64,000 nt of DNA. It comes from Hypomyces perniciosus (taxonomy: Eukaryota > Ascomycota > Sordariomycetes > Hypocreales > Hypocreaceae). The stretch is taken from contig SPDT01000009.1 in NCBI GenBank assembly GCA_008477525.1, positions 248,001 through 312,000 on the forward strand. Reading direction: 5' to 3'. The translations under genes were made by a program, and so were the position numbers. Below the pieces are notes generated by a model. The model was not told the origin of the DNA. It saw only the letters and a program-made list of their open reading frames with translations, and did not search any database. Numbering within the stretch: the first letter of the stretch is position 1; the number at the start of each line of letters is the position of its first letter. Shown here piece after piece: positions 1 through 11,080 of this stretch.

Positions 1-138
1 AATGTGGGAGCATTTAATGCCATATCGTGTATAAATCCTAGGAGCAACACCGAGGGGACGATGCCGTTTGACTTTTAAGTGAATTCCTGGTTTAATCGCC
101 ATAACGTTTCCAGGGGCCTCGGTCGTAGGATTTGTATT

Positions 139-942
139 TGTAATGATCTGGGTTGATTCCTAAGGGATAAACCGAGGTTCGAGGGTTTATGTTAGCAGAG
201 AAGCTAGGGATAAATACTAAGTAGGGTAAAGTAATTACAATTCTATAGAACTAGTGAGTTAAGGTAAATGCAATTATTAATAACTTGTGACGATCCGGGT
301 TGATTCTCAAGGGATAAACCGAGGTTCGTGGGTTTATGTTGACAGAGAGGTCAGGGATGAATACTGAGCAGGGTAACGTAGTCACGATTCTGTAGAACAG
401 GCGGTTCTGGTGAATACAATTGTTAACGACTGTCTAAGTAACTATACTAAATGAGTGACAAGCCAGTCGTATATATACAAAGGAAATCTACATGTGATCA
501 CTGGTATTCCAGTGAGTGTCTCTGCGATCACTGTGATAGCGCGGTGATCGAGTAAGTGATCACACTTCTTGGTGTAGTGAGCGTTTGAGTGATCACTCTT
601 AGCGCGGTGATCACTTCCTGATGATTGGTCGGTGTAACCGATATTCTCCCGTGTCCCCGTGACCTGGTCTTCGACATGGTCGGGTCGTGACATAACTGTT
701 TAACTATACTAAACAAGTAACAAGCCAGTTATATATATATATAGTAATTACTGGTAAACTAGTAATTATTTTCGTGATTACTCTGCTAATATAGTAAGCG
801 TCTAAGTGATTACTCTTTTAGTGTAGTGAGCGTTTAGGTAATTACTGGTAGACTAGTAATTACTTTAGTTTAATTAGTCTGTTAGCAAATAGATAATCCG
901 TCCGGCCAATTGCCTTGACTATAATAAGGTCGGGTCGTGATA
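139..942 (+). repeat. Old, AT-drifted LTR, split by a younger LTR
   Basis: Bases 139-285 and 698-942 together form one copy (~392 bp) of the same LTR carried intact at 286-692. Both start with a TGT.A.GATC.GGG block and end near CGGGTCGTGA. Compared with the inner copy, this one shows many C-to-T and G-to-A changes (for example CGATCCGGG has become TGATCTGGG), which fits RIP or long decay. I found no clean target duplication around it, so it may be one LTR of a larger decayed Ty3/gypsy-type element continuing into the AT-rich DNA to the right. Confidence 0.75.
286..692 (+). mobile_element. Solo LTR (407 bp) with 5-bp target duplication
   Basis: The LTR begins TGTGACGATCC at 286 and ends CGGGTCGTGACA at 692. 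It is flanked on both sides by the same pentamer, TAACT (281-285 and 693-697). The outer LTR reads straight through when this insert and one TAACT are removed. The LTR contains several copies of a GTGATCAC motif. TG...CA ends, a 5-bp duplication and no internal coding part make it a solo LTR of an LTR retrotransposon. Confidence 0.85.
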
Positions 943-1260
943 TTTTAGTTATTTAAGGCTAAGGGTTAAAGGAAAGATATTATCCTATACTTAATAAAAT
1001 AGCCTAGCTTTAATAGGTCTCTATATTAGCAATTAATAGTTTTATTATATTTAAGCTAGTTATAATAGTCCTAAAAGTTACTATATCCTAATCTTTTAGC
1101 TAAAAGCTAGTAAAGGATAAAGCAGGGGAGCTTAAGTTCTTTTAGGGAGCTAACTATAGGGAAGTTCTAGCGTTAATAGCTTTTAAGTTTATTATTTTCC
1201 TAGTATTTTTAAAATAGAGTATAATAGTATTCTTTTACCTTTTATTAGGTAAAGGCAACT
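943..1260. other. AT-rich decayed repeat DNA, no gene
   Basis: This stretch is very rich in TA, TTAG and AATA and has no meaningful reading frame. It directly follows the end of the older LTR and is probably the RIP-mutated internal part of that retrotransposon. No protein similarity is visible. Confidence 0.5.
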
Positions 1261-2257
1261 ATAATACAAGTCTCTCCCGACGTCCCATGTCCATTGGGTG
1301 TGACCTTCCCTCCTGGGCTACGTCTCGATTTCTGGGCACCCGTTGACTTTCTTAAAAGGTATGGTATGGGTTGCAATGGCTGTTAACTAGACTGTTTTGC
1401 CGTAACACTGCATCCTTCTTGCATGGTTGATAACGGATATAAGAAAGAGGACTTAATAAGGCATGGCGGGGGAAAGTCTTATCACCGACGAGAGCAAAAT
1501 GTCTTTGCAAAATGGAGATAAGTACCCGTTTGTTAACCAGTATGAGTGCCCTGCAATTAAGGACATGGTGTGCATGCTGAGTAGTAGAAGCGTGCGGGTT
1601 AGTCCGTGTTATCGGAGTCGGCAATCAAGTCGCGCCATTCCAGTACAAAAGCTAACCAGTCACAGATAAACACGCAAATTGTTTACGGCACTACTGAATC
1701 AGTGTATTATGAGCCGTTTGTTAAATTTTCTGAAATTGCTTGGTGTTATGTAAATTTTATGTTCAAGCCAGCACAAGTGGTTTAGGACAGTTTTTGGTGG
1801 CCAAGTTTGCAAGAGGTCTAGCAGGTCGACACTAAGTGTGCGATCGAAAGTATCCGCCAGCTGCAAATTCCATATTCTTAATAGGTAGCTATGCGCAATA
1901 CTTCGCGATACGCGTATAGTATAGATAGTTGAAGGGTCGCCTTGCGATAGCGACAGCGGTTGCCGCCTCTAGACGTGAGTCAAATAAGGTCCCTCAGCGA
2001 TATCAGATTGGTCATACTGTAATTCATTAGGGACCAATAATAACGCAAATGAGGAGGTAATTTGCTTCTCTAATAATATTCTTGGGTATAGACCGGATTT
2101 AGTCCTTGAGGCGTCGTATTAATAGAAAGTCTAACAATCGTAAAAGAGGTATAGGTAAATGCAACGTCCACTTCCAGAGACTTAAGCTAGTCCGCAACTT
2201 AGTTGATATTCAATCTATAATCCATCGCGTATGCTAGAAAACGAATGACTAGCCTAC
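1261..2257. other. No recognisable gene
   Basis: Base composition returns to normal here. Only short frames exist (up to about 90 codons) and none resembles a known protein. I see nothing I can support in this stretch apart from the 3' flank of the SDR gene at its right end. Confidence 0.5.
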
Positions 2258-3926
2258 TTATTGCCTCACTATGAAATCAGATAGTTTATCCTCCTTACCA
2301 AGGGAGCTTGCTTCCATCAAAGGTGTAAAAGGATCCAGTATCTTCGATCTTCACCTCCTTGAGTACCTTCATGCATCCAGCCGCAGACTCATCGATGGGA
2401 ACATTGCGAGAATCCAGAGCATACTTAGTCATCCAAGGAGATATAGCATTGCCGATTTCAGTGGTTGCAATCCAACCTGTTGATTGTATGTTGTTTGTTT
2501 GTTTGTTTTATTATTTACGTCCACTAAGTAAACTAGTTACACAAATCCCTTGTGGGCAATAGGACGTCAGGAGCCGGCGGCTTGTGCCGCTGTTCGCTGA
2601 GTTTCAATTTACAAAAGAAAAAGGGTCAATCTGGGTGGTGTCAATCTGTTTCCGCCGGGGGAGGGCCATAAGGGTCCGCTTCCTCCACTAGTTTCTGGAA
2701 GGCCTTGCTTCCTGTAGGTCCAAGTAGATAAGAGAGGGGGGTTTCTCCTGGGGGGATGTCTGGAAGGAAGGGTCTGACCATCCTGCACTCCGCGAAGTGG
2801 CCTTGCCTCCTTGGTTCACCGCACTTGCAGACAGACTCCCTGTCGTGCTCGAAGCGTTCGTGGTATTCCTGGAAGTCCCCATGTCCCGATCTTTCCGCCA
2901 GAAGCCTGTGGAGGATGGGGCGTGGGAGTTTGAGCTCCGGGGGGGAAGCTGGGGCCCCGAGCCCCCATCGTTCGTAGCTCTCCGGGGTCTTGCCGAGCCA
3001 GTCTCGCTCCCTCACCTCCGCAACTTCTTCTTTAGTCCATCTTCTGATATGTGTGATCGTAGCCCAGTTCTGTGGCGCGGCGGGGAGGGCCGCGCCTTGT
3101 TTAGCCAACCGGTCGGCTTGTTCGTTGCCCGTTGATTGTATGTTGTTAGCAATCGATAAAATAAAGATGAGCACCCGGAAACTCGTACCAGGATGAATCA
3201 AGATCGTGGTGATCCCATCGTTCTTCAGGACCGCGTCCCATTTGCGGAAGAGCCTAAAGTGGATATTAGACAAGCAACCTCCTGGAAGATAAGAGCTGAT
3301 TTACATGTTTAATCCAGCTTTGGACACAGAGTAGGCGTTCGATAAGTTAGGCGTAAAGCCGCCAAGTTGAATTGATCCCAATACAGATGAAAGAACAAGG
3401 ATTTTCTTTTCCTTGCTCTTCTTGATACTGGGGAGGAATGCCCGTACAAGGGTTATGGGAGCAACAAGATTAAAGCGCAATTCTTCCTCGTACTTGGCGA
3501 TATCACTGTATAAATGGTCAGAACATTACACTAATAGTGTAGGGAATAGATAACGCACAGCTCTTCAAAGGTAGTCAGGGGTTGAGGGTTGATTCCAGCG
3601 TTGTTGATGAAAATGTCAAGTCCCTCAGGGACCAGGGTGTCAAGTTGAGTGGCCACATTCTGGATGCTCTCCTGCTTGGTGACATCCAAGTCAAGCAAGA
3701 CAAGACGGTCTTTTGAGTAGTTGGCCGCCAGCTCTTGGAGTCCCTTAGAGCCTGTAGTGTTTCTCGCCGTAGCGATAACCTTGTTCAAGGGGTCCTTCAG
3801 CTATAAGTTTTTTGTGTAAGCCTCAGTCGCAGTCGTTCAGTCTATGTCCTCGTTATGCCTTACCAGCTGTTTGGTAAAAGCCAGGCCTAAGCTGTGACTG
3901 GCTCCAGTAATTAGGTAGGAAGGCAT
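2258..3926 (-). CDS. Short-chain dehydrogenase/reductase (SDR), 5 exons, LINE in last intron
   Basis: Classical SDR with a Rossmann fold that binds NAD(P)H. Exons on the minus strand are 3926-3864, 3800-3560, 3505-3305, 3253-3189 and 2476-2258. All introns are GT-AG and the joined frame gives 262 residues, the usual SDR length. Visible motifs are the N-terminal nucleotide loop TGASHSLG (variant of TGxxxGxG), NNAG, the catalytic YSVSK (YxxxK) with an upstream serine block LVLSSV, and PGW followed by the C-terminal ETGS-type region. The last intron (3188-2477) is about 710 bp instead of about 60 bp because a LINE fragment lies in it. The branch site and both splice sites lie outside the insert, so the gene may still be functional. 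The substrate cannot be read from the sequence. Confidence 0.88.
2496..3130 (-). mobile_element. 5'-truncated Tad/I-type LINE, RNase H end, in SDR intron
   Basis: The insert is flanked by a 17-bp direct repeat starting GTTGATTGTATG (2479-2495 and 3131-3147). On the minus strand it encodes the end of a LINE ORF2: the last RNase H segment (QADRLAKQGA), a linker, and a cysteine/histidine knuckle (CKCGEPRRQGHFAECRM). The 3' tail on the minus strand is AATAAAACAAAC repeats next to the duplication, as expected for target-primed reverse transcription. It is the same family as the elements at 4808-5430 and 29602-31660 but a diverged copy. Confidence 0.88.
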
Positions 3927-4002
3927 GTTGGATTGGTGATATTTCAGAATGAGACTTGCTAATATGGGTTCAATGAGCTGAAGATTTCAAGACTGAGATT
4001 GC

Positions 4003-4069
4003 TTGTGGTTGTTGGTAACGTAGTATAAAGAATAGAAGGTCTCAAGGTTTTATTGAATGATCGCAGACA
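4003..4069 (-). promoter_or_regulatory. Shared upstream block, SDR copy
   Basis: This block lies 77-143 bp upstream of the SDR start codon. It matches 9451-9528, directly upstream of the alpha/beta hydrolase start. Shared islands are GTTGTTGGTAAYGTAGT, AATARAAGGTCTCAARG and TTGAATGATYGYAGAC, in the same order and orientation relative to the genes. It may be a common promoter or 5' UTR element or an old duplication. Function is inference. Confidence 0.55.
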
Positions 4070-4794
4070 TTTATACTCATTCAGTCAGTTGCATTAAACT
4101 TGGGAGTTGATATTTACATTCTATAAAGTTATTTGAAATCAACGGTATATTGATGCTTGTTAATCATCGTTTGCCTAGCGGCGCAAGTATCTCCCGTTTT
4201 GGAAAGACCGATTGAGACAATGATGTATTGGCTGACTATTGACAGTAGCAATAGGAAGGTTCTTCGCATATCATGTTTAGTGATCAACGCTCAAGATACT
4301 AGGAAGTTTATCTGTCGAATATTATGATTACTGATCAGAGTTTTAGTGGATTGTTAAGCAAAGCTGTGTGCAGGCTTCCATCTGTGATGTGTTACGGTTA
4401 GTCCGCCGCTATAATTATTCATCCGGCTAAGATCGTTATTGGCTGTTTAGAGAAGCCAGGTCCGTACCCAAGACTCTAGAGCTTTGCATACCCTAGGCAG
4501 TCCTGGCGTTGGGATTAAAGTAGAAGTCTGGTATCAGAGGTGTCAAATCCTGCCTTACTATTAATTGGCTTGAAGTAATAACTTAATTCCAACCCGACAA
4601 ACTGCCTGGCCCAGTACACACACACTGCAAGCCAGATTCAGCCGCTACAAGCCGTCGTGGCTTGCAAGGAAAATCACCGCTATCAGACCCTGATGCCCTT
4701 GGTTACAAATCCTGCATCTGGTCTTACGCACGACGAAAGGTTGCCTAGGCGAGCTGCGGTAATTCGGGCGGACACATGCCTTTCAAATCTGACC
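4070..4794. other. No recognisable gene
   Basis: Intergenic DNA between the SDR upstream region and the next LINE insertion. Only very short frames are present and none is convincing. Confidence 0.5.
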
Positions 4795-4807
4795 AATAGG
4801 ATAGTTT

Positions 4808-5430
4808 TTTTTAACTATTTACGACCATTCTGTATCTAGGTACAACAACCTCGTCTGGGCAAACAGGTCGGTAGGAGCCAGTGGTCTAGACCCTGTTCGC
4901 TACGTTTCGCTGGACAAAGGAAAGTTTATGTGTGTTCTTAATCTATGTCTTGTAGAGGGGGGCCGTACGGGTTCACCTCCTTCACCAGCTTCTGGAAAGC
5001 CTTGCTTCCCTTGGGTCCCAGTAGGTATGTGACGGGTCTCTCGCCTCTAGGCGTTTCGGGGAGGAAGCCCCTCACCATGCGGCATTCGGCAAAGTGGCCC
5101 GGTTCCCTGGGGGAGCCGCACCTGCAGTGGGACTGTGTGTCGTGGCCGAACCGGTCGTGGTAGCTTTGGAAGTCTCCATGACCAGACCTCTCTGCCAGCA
5201 GCCTGTGTAGAATGGGTCGGGGAAGTTTTAGTTCCGGGGGATTCGCAGGTGCTCCTAGGTCCCACGGTTGGTAGCTTTCCGGGGCGTTTGCCTCCCAGTA
5301 TTTCTCTTTGAGGGTGGCTCTTTCCGCTTTTGCCCAGCGTTTGATGTGTGCTAGAGTGCTCCAGCTCTGAGGAGGGGGGTCGAGAGCTGTCCCTTCTTTC
5401 GCCAGCTCATCCGCCATTTCATTGCCTTGT
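4808..5430 (-). mobile_element. 5'-truncated Tad/I-type LINE fragment, RNase H end
   Basis: On the minus strand 5417-4938 encodes the end of a LINE ORF2 starting inside RNase H (MADELAKEGTA) and containing the CRCGSPREPGHFAECRMV knuckle. A direct repeat AATAGGATAGTTT flanks it (4795-4807 and 5431-5443), which I read as the target duplication. The truncation point is almost the same as in the copy at 2496-3130. It is very close in sequence to the longer copy at 29602-31660. Confidence 0.85.
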
Positions 5431-5779
5431 AATAGGATAGTTTAACAGCAACATATTAAAGGAAAAGCTATAAGCTTAATAATTACTAGTGCCTCGATCA
5501 CTAATCGTAATATTCTTCCTGCTGTTCCTTAAGCCGTAATCACTAATCACAATCATCGAACAACTTTCCTCCCTGTGGTCCCGGAGGCTTTATTCACTAA
5601 TCATACGGACATCCTACTATCAGCTCAAGAATTACCCAATGCAGACAGAGACTGCCGGTCCGAAATGGGAGACGCTTGCGTCACTACACGCGATAATTGA
5701 GAATAAGTTATGATTTTTCTTAGATTTCAAATCACTTTCTAGAATAGTCTGGAAACAAACCTGGTCTGTAGTAAAGCAT

Positions 5780-8335
5780 AGAGTGCTGGCGATTTTCCAG
5801 GCATCAATACAAGAAGGGACTACCAGAGCAATGGAGACACGCCAAGATCATACCACTCAAGAAACCAGGCAAAGAGAACTACACAATTGCAAAGGCGTGG
5901 AGGCCGATCTCACTCCTAGCTACTCTTGGGAAAATACTTGAATCAGTAGTCGCGGAAAGACTGTCCCATGCAGTGGAAACCCTCGGACTTCTGCCAACGA
6001 ACCACTTTGGAGCTCGGAAGCAACGATCAGCGGAACAGGCGTTACTCTTACTTCAAGAACACATCTACACAGCCTGGCGATCTCGACAGGTAGTCAGCCT
6101 AATCAGCTTTGACGTTAAAGGGGCATACAATGGAGTCTGTAAAGAGAGACTGCTCCAGAGAATGAAGGCGAGAGGCATCCAAGAAACGTACCTGCGCTGG
6201 GTTAATGGTTTCTGCTCTAATCGCACAGCAACTATTGAAGTTAATGGACAGAGCTCCGAGATCCGAGATCTGCCACAGGCTGGCCTCCCACAAGGGTCAC
6301 CTCTGTCGCCGGTGCTATTCCTCTTCTTCAACGTGGACCTAGTGCAGCACCAGATCGACAAAAATGGAGGAGCGATCGCCTTCGTAGACGACTACACAGC
6401 ATGGGTCTCGGGACCAACGGCACAAAGCAACCGGGCGAAGATTCAAGACATTATTAACAAAGCCGTAGACTGGGAAAGAAGAAGTGGAGCAACCTTTGAA
6501 GCAGAGAAGACGGCAATCATACACTTCACCAGATATACTGGCTGAATAGACTCGGAACCCTTCGAAATTAAGGGAGAGGCGATCCGGCCCAGTGATAAGG
6601 TCAAGATCCTGGGGGTTATAATGGACTCCAGGCTCCACTACAAACAACACATAGCAAGAGCAGCAACTAAAGGCCTCGAAGTGGCGATAGAGCTGAAACG
6701 ACTTAGGGGTATACCTCCATCAAGCACCCGGCAACTGTTCACGAGCTTGGTAGCCCCAGTAGTGGACTACGCCTCCAACATTTGGATGCACGCGTGCAAA
6801 GACAAAGCAGCAGGACCCATCAATAGAGTGCAAAGGCTAGGGGCACAAGCAATAACCGGAACGTTTACCACGGTGTCAACAGGCATAGCAGAAGCAGAAG
6901 CCCATATAGCCCCCACCCAGGAACGGTTCTGGAAAAGAGCGACGAAGCTGTGGGTAGACCTCCACAGCCTACCAGAGACTAACCCACTGCGCAGAGCAAC
7001 ACTCCGGATCCGAGCGTTCAGGAGATTTATATCTCCCCTGCGACGGATTGCCGATGTCTGCCACGAGGTCCCAATAGACAGGATGGAAACCATTAACCCG
7101 TTTACATTGGCACCCTGGGAGAAACGGATACGAATCATCGCCGACGACAAGGGCGAGGAAGCTGCAAACATGGTTAATGCAGGTTAGGCCGTACGAGTCG
7201 CCACGAGCAGCTCAGTGAAGAACGGGATAGTAGGCATGGGCGGGGCCATCCAGCTCCCCCTGTCTATAAGAGGGGGCGGCAGACTCGAAACGTTCTCTGT
7301 TACCCTCGGCACGCGGACAGAGCAGAATCTGTATTTAGCGGAACTAGCAGTAATGGTATACGTCTTTGAAACTTTACCCAAGTTCAAACACCGAATTGTC
7401 GCGGTATTCACAAGCAACAGAGCAGCAGCGCTTACGGTTGGACGACTACGCTAACAGTCGGGTCAGGAATATACCTGCCGCATCTATGACGCTATCGACG
7501 CACTAAGAGAAAACAGAAATGAGATAATGGTCGCATGGCTCCCCTCGGGCAGTGATTACGAACTGGTAAAAGCAGCCAAGACATCCGCACGCTGTGCAAC
7601 CATGCAAGACGCACCTTTAAAGAGACTCCCCTCCAGAGCATGATCCACTACCCTTAACACGGCAAGAGCACAGTAACAGAATAACAGAACTTTACTAGAA
7701 GGGGTTGGGAAATATGCCAAGAGGGTTGACTCGGCGCTCCCGGGGAAACACACTCGGCAACTGTACGATTAACTTTCCTGGAAAGAGGCGAGCGTGCTGG
7801 CCCAGCTTAGGACGGGAATGGCACGATTAAATGGGTACCTCCACCAGATCGGAGCAGCGCTAACGAGCCAATGCCTATATGGATAAGCGCGAGAAACAGT
7901 AGAACACTTTCTCTTCCGTTGCAAAAAGTGGACAGAACACCGGATTGAAATGCTTTAATGCACCGTTACAAGAAGAAGCAGCCTGTTGTTTTATCTTGGA
8001 GGCAAAGCCGCATCAGATAACGATAACTGGGCCCCGGATATGGAAGCCATCCGAGCGACGATACGATACGCGATAGCTACAGGCCGACTCGATGAACAGA
8101 GATAAACCGCAGGGGATGAGCCCCGCCCCTTCACCTTTACCAACCTTTACTAACCTTAACCAACCCACGCCAAACACCTCGTGCCATAGATAGTAGGTGC
8201 TGCTTCAGTAGCTGAAGATAGGACACTAAACACTTGGAGAAACAGGCTTCAAGTTAGCTTGCTACGTACTAACCCCACGAGACCCCGCAGAGAAGTGACA
8301 CATGAGCAGGAAAGAGCAGAAAGTGGACATCTGAC
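5780..8335 (+). mobile_element. Second LINE family (Tad-like), degenerate RT and RNase H
   Basis: The translated plus strand reads as a non-LTR retrotransposon ORF2 broken by several stops. From about 5830 comes the RT N-terminus (HAKIIPLKKPGK), then GLPQGSPLSPVLF and the catalytic FVDD box near 6380. A TAG at 6543 splits it from the thumb/linker region (6546-7187, FTLAPWEKR). RNase H pieces follow (7187-7640), then a LLLAQLRTGM-like and cysteine/histidine tail (7790-7930) and a 3' UTR ending near 8335. The endonuclease half is absent, so the copy is 5'-truncated. The 3' end is shared with fragments near 19084-19680 and 27073-27150. It is clearly different from the family at 29602-31660. Confidence 0.85.
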
Positions 8336-8497
8336 GAATTGAATGAGAATTATCACAGCACAGGTTCAAAATTGAAGTTAAAATTGGTGTTCAAATAGCG
8401 TTGCTCTTGCAACTTTATAAGGACGGCTATATATCGATTCTAATCCGCTACTGTTCTAAATCTAGGCTTAGACAAAGTCTTGTACCATCCTAAGCCT

Positions 8498-9449
8498 CTA
8501 GAAACAGCAGAATATGCTTACAAACAAGGTAGCATATTGGAACAAAAATCCATGACCACTGTCAGGGTATAGAATAAGCTGACCATTGGGCACCTTCTGC
8601 TGGATGAGAAAGCTGTTAAAAGTCGGGATCATATAGTCATCCTAGATATTAGGTTTTAATTAGCAAGCGAATCACCTGTCAACAGCGAGATAGACGTACC
8701 TTTCCATTCGCAATCAACACCGGAATCTTCAAATCGTGAAGTCTATCGTATGCGCCATCAACGTCTTTTCCATCCTCTGGTTGGACGAAACCCCGAATTT
8801 GCGCGACTTGGGCAAGAAGTCCCTTGCCTTGATCTTTAAATCCCTGGCTGAGCCATTCAGAGACCTCCTCGCCAGAGGTTGCCGGGCTTCGTTCGTGAAT
8901 ACGAGCCCAATAAGACTCGGTGGCAGCATGGCCCTGACGGTTTTTCGGGAAGAACAATGTTTTGAATGGGTCGATAGTAAGTTCCTGGGCACCAGAAACG
9001 GCTCCAACATCCTCATTGGATGTTGCTTTGTTATCTGGTCCAAAGCTGGTGGAAGTCCCAGCCAAGATCAATTTGCGGATTTTGACCTTGTCCGGGTCGG
9101 CATTCAAAGCAACGATCTGGCCCACATATCCGCCGAGGCTAAAACCAAGCAGATCTACCTCTTTCTCGCCGATCTGTTCGAGAAAAGAAATAATATCGGC
9201 TGCAGATTGCGAGACAGTTGTAGCTACCTCGCCAGAACTAAGGCCCACACCAGCGTAGTCAACAGTGATGAGCGGGCGGTTGGCAGCGAGACTGTTAATG
9301 AGTTGAGGATCCCACTTGTCCATCACGCCGCGGAAGTGAATCAGAAGGACAAGAGGGATGCCAGGACCAGTGCCAATTCTTCGATAGGCGAACCTGACAC
9401 CATTTGGCGCATCAACATATTGCGTTTTGGCGGTTTGTTGAGTGGACAT
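8498..9449 (-). CDS. Alpha/beta hydrolase, 2 exons
   Basis: Exon 1 is 9449-8700 and exon 2 is 8641-8498, with a GT-AG intron of 58 bp; the product is 297 residues. This is an alpha/beta-hydrolase fold enzyme. The nucleophile elbow is GFSLGG (serine around residue 100), the acid is probably in NGKDDYMIP just after the splice junction, and the catalytic histidine is in DSGHGFLF near the C-terminus. The N-terminal motif expected as HG is HFRG here. The C-terminus after GHGFLFQY is short and ends in an odd hydrophobic run (LFVSIFCCF), so the last codons may be degraded. No signal peptide is seen. Its upstream region is cut by a LINE fragment about 120 bp from the start. Confidence 0.85.
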
Positions 9450-9450
9450 C

Positions 9451-9528
9451 TTGCAGTTGTTGGTAATGTAGTTGGTAGTCTAGGTGAACGAATAAAGGTC
9501 TCAAAGCTTAGCTGAATGATTGTAGACT
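9451..9528 (-). promoter_or_regulatory. Shared upstream block, hydrolase copy
   Basis: Partner of the block at 4003-4069, lying immediately upstream of the hydrolase start codon. The first and second halves are separated by a few more bases than in the SDR copy. LINE sequence starts about 40 bp further upstream, so the original promoter beyond 9572 has been displaced or lost. Confidence 0.5.
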
Positions 9529-9570
9529 TGGAGATTGATTCAGCCGAAGTTACTGGACTTATGCGATATT

Positions 9571-10712
9571 TATATTGCCGGTAGTCCATCCTCTCCCGGG
9601 GCTTTCCAGGATTTCGCTGCAAAGACCTGTCGTTCTACCTCCTCCATTGTGATGTCTGGCATCTCGATGGGGGCTCGCTGAGGCCTTTGTCCCCCTTCTT
9701 CGATGTTGCTGGGGAGAGGGGGGAAGAATTTGGAGAGTAGTTCCTCGGCCTGTTCTTGGCCATCAATGGTATATGTTCCGTCGGTCCTTACCAGCTGCGG
9801 CACTTTGCCAAACGCTCTATCCCCGGCTGACTTCAGATACTTGGCCGCTTTCCAGATATTGTCGTTATCCAACAAGAACTCGTTCCAGTAGTTTCTTTTC
9901 TGTTGCCGGATGGAATCGTGGTACTTCTTGGCCGCACTTCTAGCCGTATTCTCAAGGTCTGGCATAGCTCGCCCTGCACGTCTTTCCCTCCTAGCTCGGT
10001 TCCTCCAGTATGTGTATATCTGGCGGAGTTGTGTGAGGTCAGTTGTCCACCACCTTTTGGCGTGTGGTGACGGTTTGGCCCTTGATGTTAGCGTGTGAAT
10101 TGCCTCCAGTACCGACATGAGCCTATCCGTATTCTGTTGTACTGTGCCTTCAGATGGCGTGAACTTCAAAGCCAGTTCAATTCTGGTGTTGATTGCGTTC
10201 CATGGTGCGTTCTTGAGGAGCAGTCGTTCTTTGTGCTTAAAATGGGGGACTGCCGTGTCGAAGATGGTCTCAATTGTGCGGTGGTCTGATCCGTGCTCCG
10301 TCCTATGTGGTGCGCACTTTATCATTGTGGACGCCAGGTCCTCTGAGGCGAGGACCAGGTCAATAGTGGTCTCGTGGTCTCCGTTCTGCCACGTCTTCGT
10401 GCCCCTGCGGAGCAGACTCCTAAGAGAACAGTCGTTCATCAGCTCGATGATCGGGTCAGCCTCACCCTGCCTCTCCAGCGACACGTCGTCTCCTCCCCAT
10501 AGTTGGTCGTGGCGGTTGAAGTCTCCCGCTATCACCACGTCTACTGGTCGCCCTGCGTTTCGCCTTGTGTCTATAATTGCCCTGCGCAAGTTATCGCATG
10601 TGTCTCGTAGGGCTTGTGCATCCACCCCTGGCACGTAAACAGATATCGCCAGAACCCAGCGTTCTGGCAACCGTATGAGCGTTGCTGTCAGGTCTGGAGA
10701 CTCCATCGGCAC
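9571..10712 (-). mobile_element. Internal LINE fragment: endonuclease plus RT start, frame open
   Basis: A 380-codon open frame encodes the C-terminal part of an APE-type endonuclease and the start of RT of a Tad-like LINE. Visible motifs are [16 protein letters not shown] (catalytic D and N), the TIDLVLAS block and HGSDHRTI (catalytic SDH). A basic linker follows and then the RT entry [12 protein letters not shown]. It stops abruptly near 9573 and also lacks the endonuclease N-terminus, so both ends are missing. There is no polyA-like tail or target duplication, so it reached its present state by deletion or recombination. It belongs to the type of family seen at 29602-31660. Confidence 0.85.
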
Positions 10713-11080
10713 AACAGCGCGCGTCTGATGATGTTAGGCTTGCAAACATCTCCTATGTTGTGAAAGTGGTGACTGGCAGATATGCAGAAAGAAACCCTCT
10801 GAATCAAAACCTCCGTTTTTCTATGCCCACGCATTCCATCGGACATGGGGCCTACAGGGAACTTACCGAGGCAAAAACACACATGATGAATATAGTAAAC
10901 CATCGTGTTCCACAGAACGCTAAATTACAGCACTATGACCCAATGCTAAATGTACATGAAGATTTGATAACGCTCAGATATACAGAAGACCCTAATTTCC
11001 AAAAAGCGATAGACCTGCTAATTTATCACAAAACCACAAAAAGATCTTGGTAGCAGACCTGCCATATCCAAACATTATGC
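10713..11080 (+). other. Open stretch of unknown origin between LINE and helicase gene
   Basis: A plus-strand frame runs to 11053 (about 110 codons beyond the LINE edge), with blocks such as ISYVVKVVTGRYAERNPLNQ and HDPMLNVHEDL-like sequence. I do not recognise it. It lies exactly where the 3' end of the helicase/AAA gene should continue, so it may be foreign DNA that replaced that end. It may not be coding. Confidence 0.3.

Noticed and set aside
1463..1669. 68-codon plus-strand frame
   Set aside because: No recognisable domain, no intron model and no conserved pattern; likely chance.
2271..2483. 70-codon plus-strand frame
   Set aside because: The minus strand here is the last SDR exon.
8736..9515. 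259-codon frame on the plus strand opposite the hydrolase
   Set aside because: It is the antisense shadow of the alpha/beta hydrolase, whose catalytic motifs are on the minus strand.
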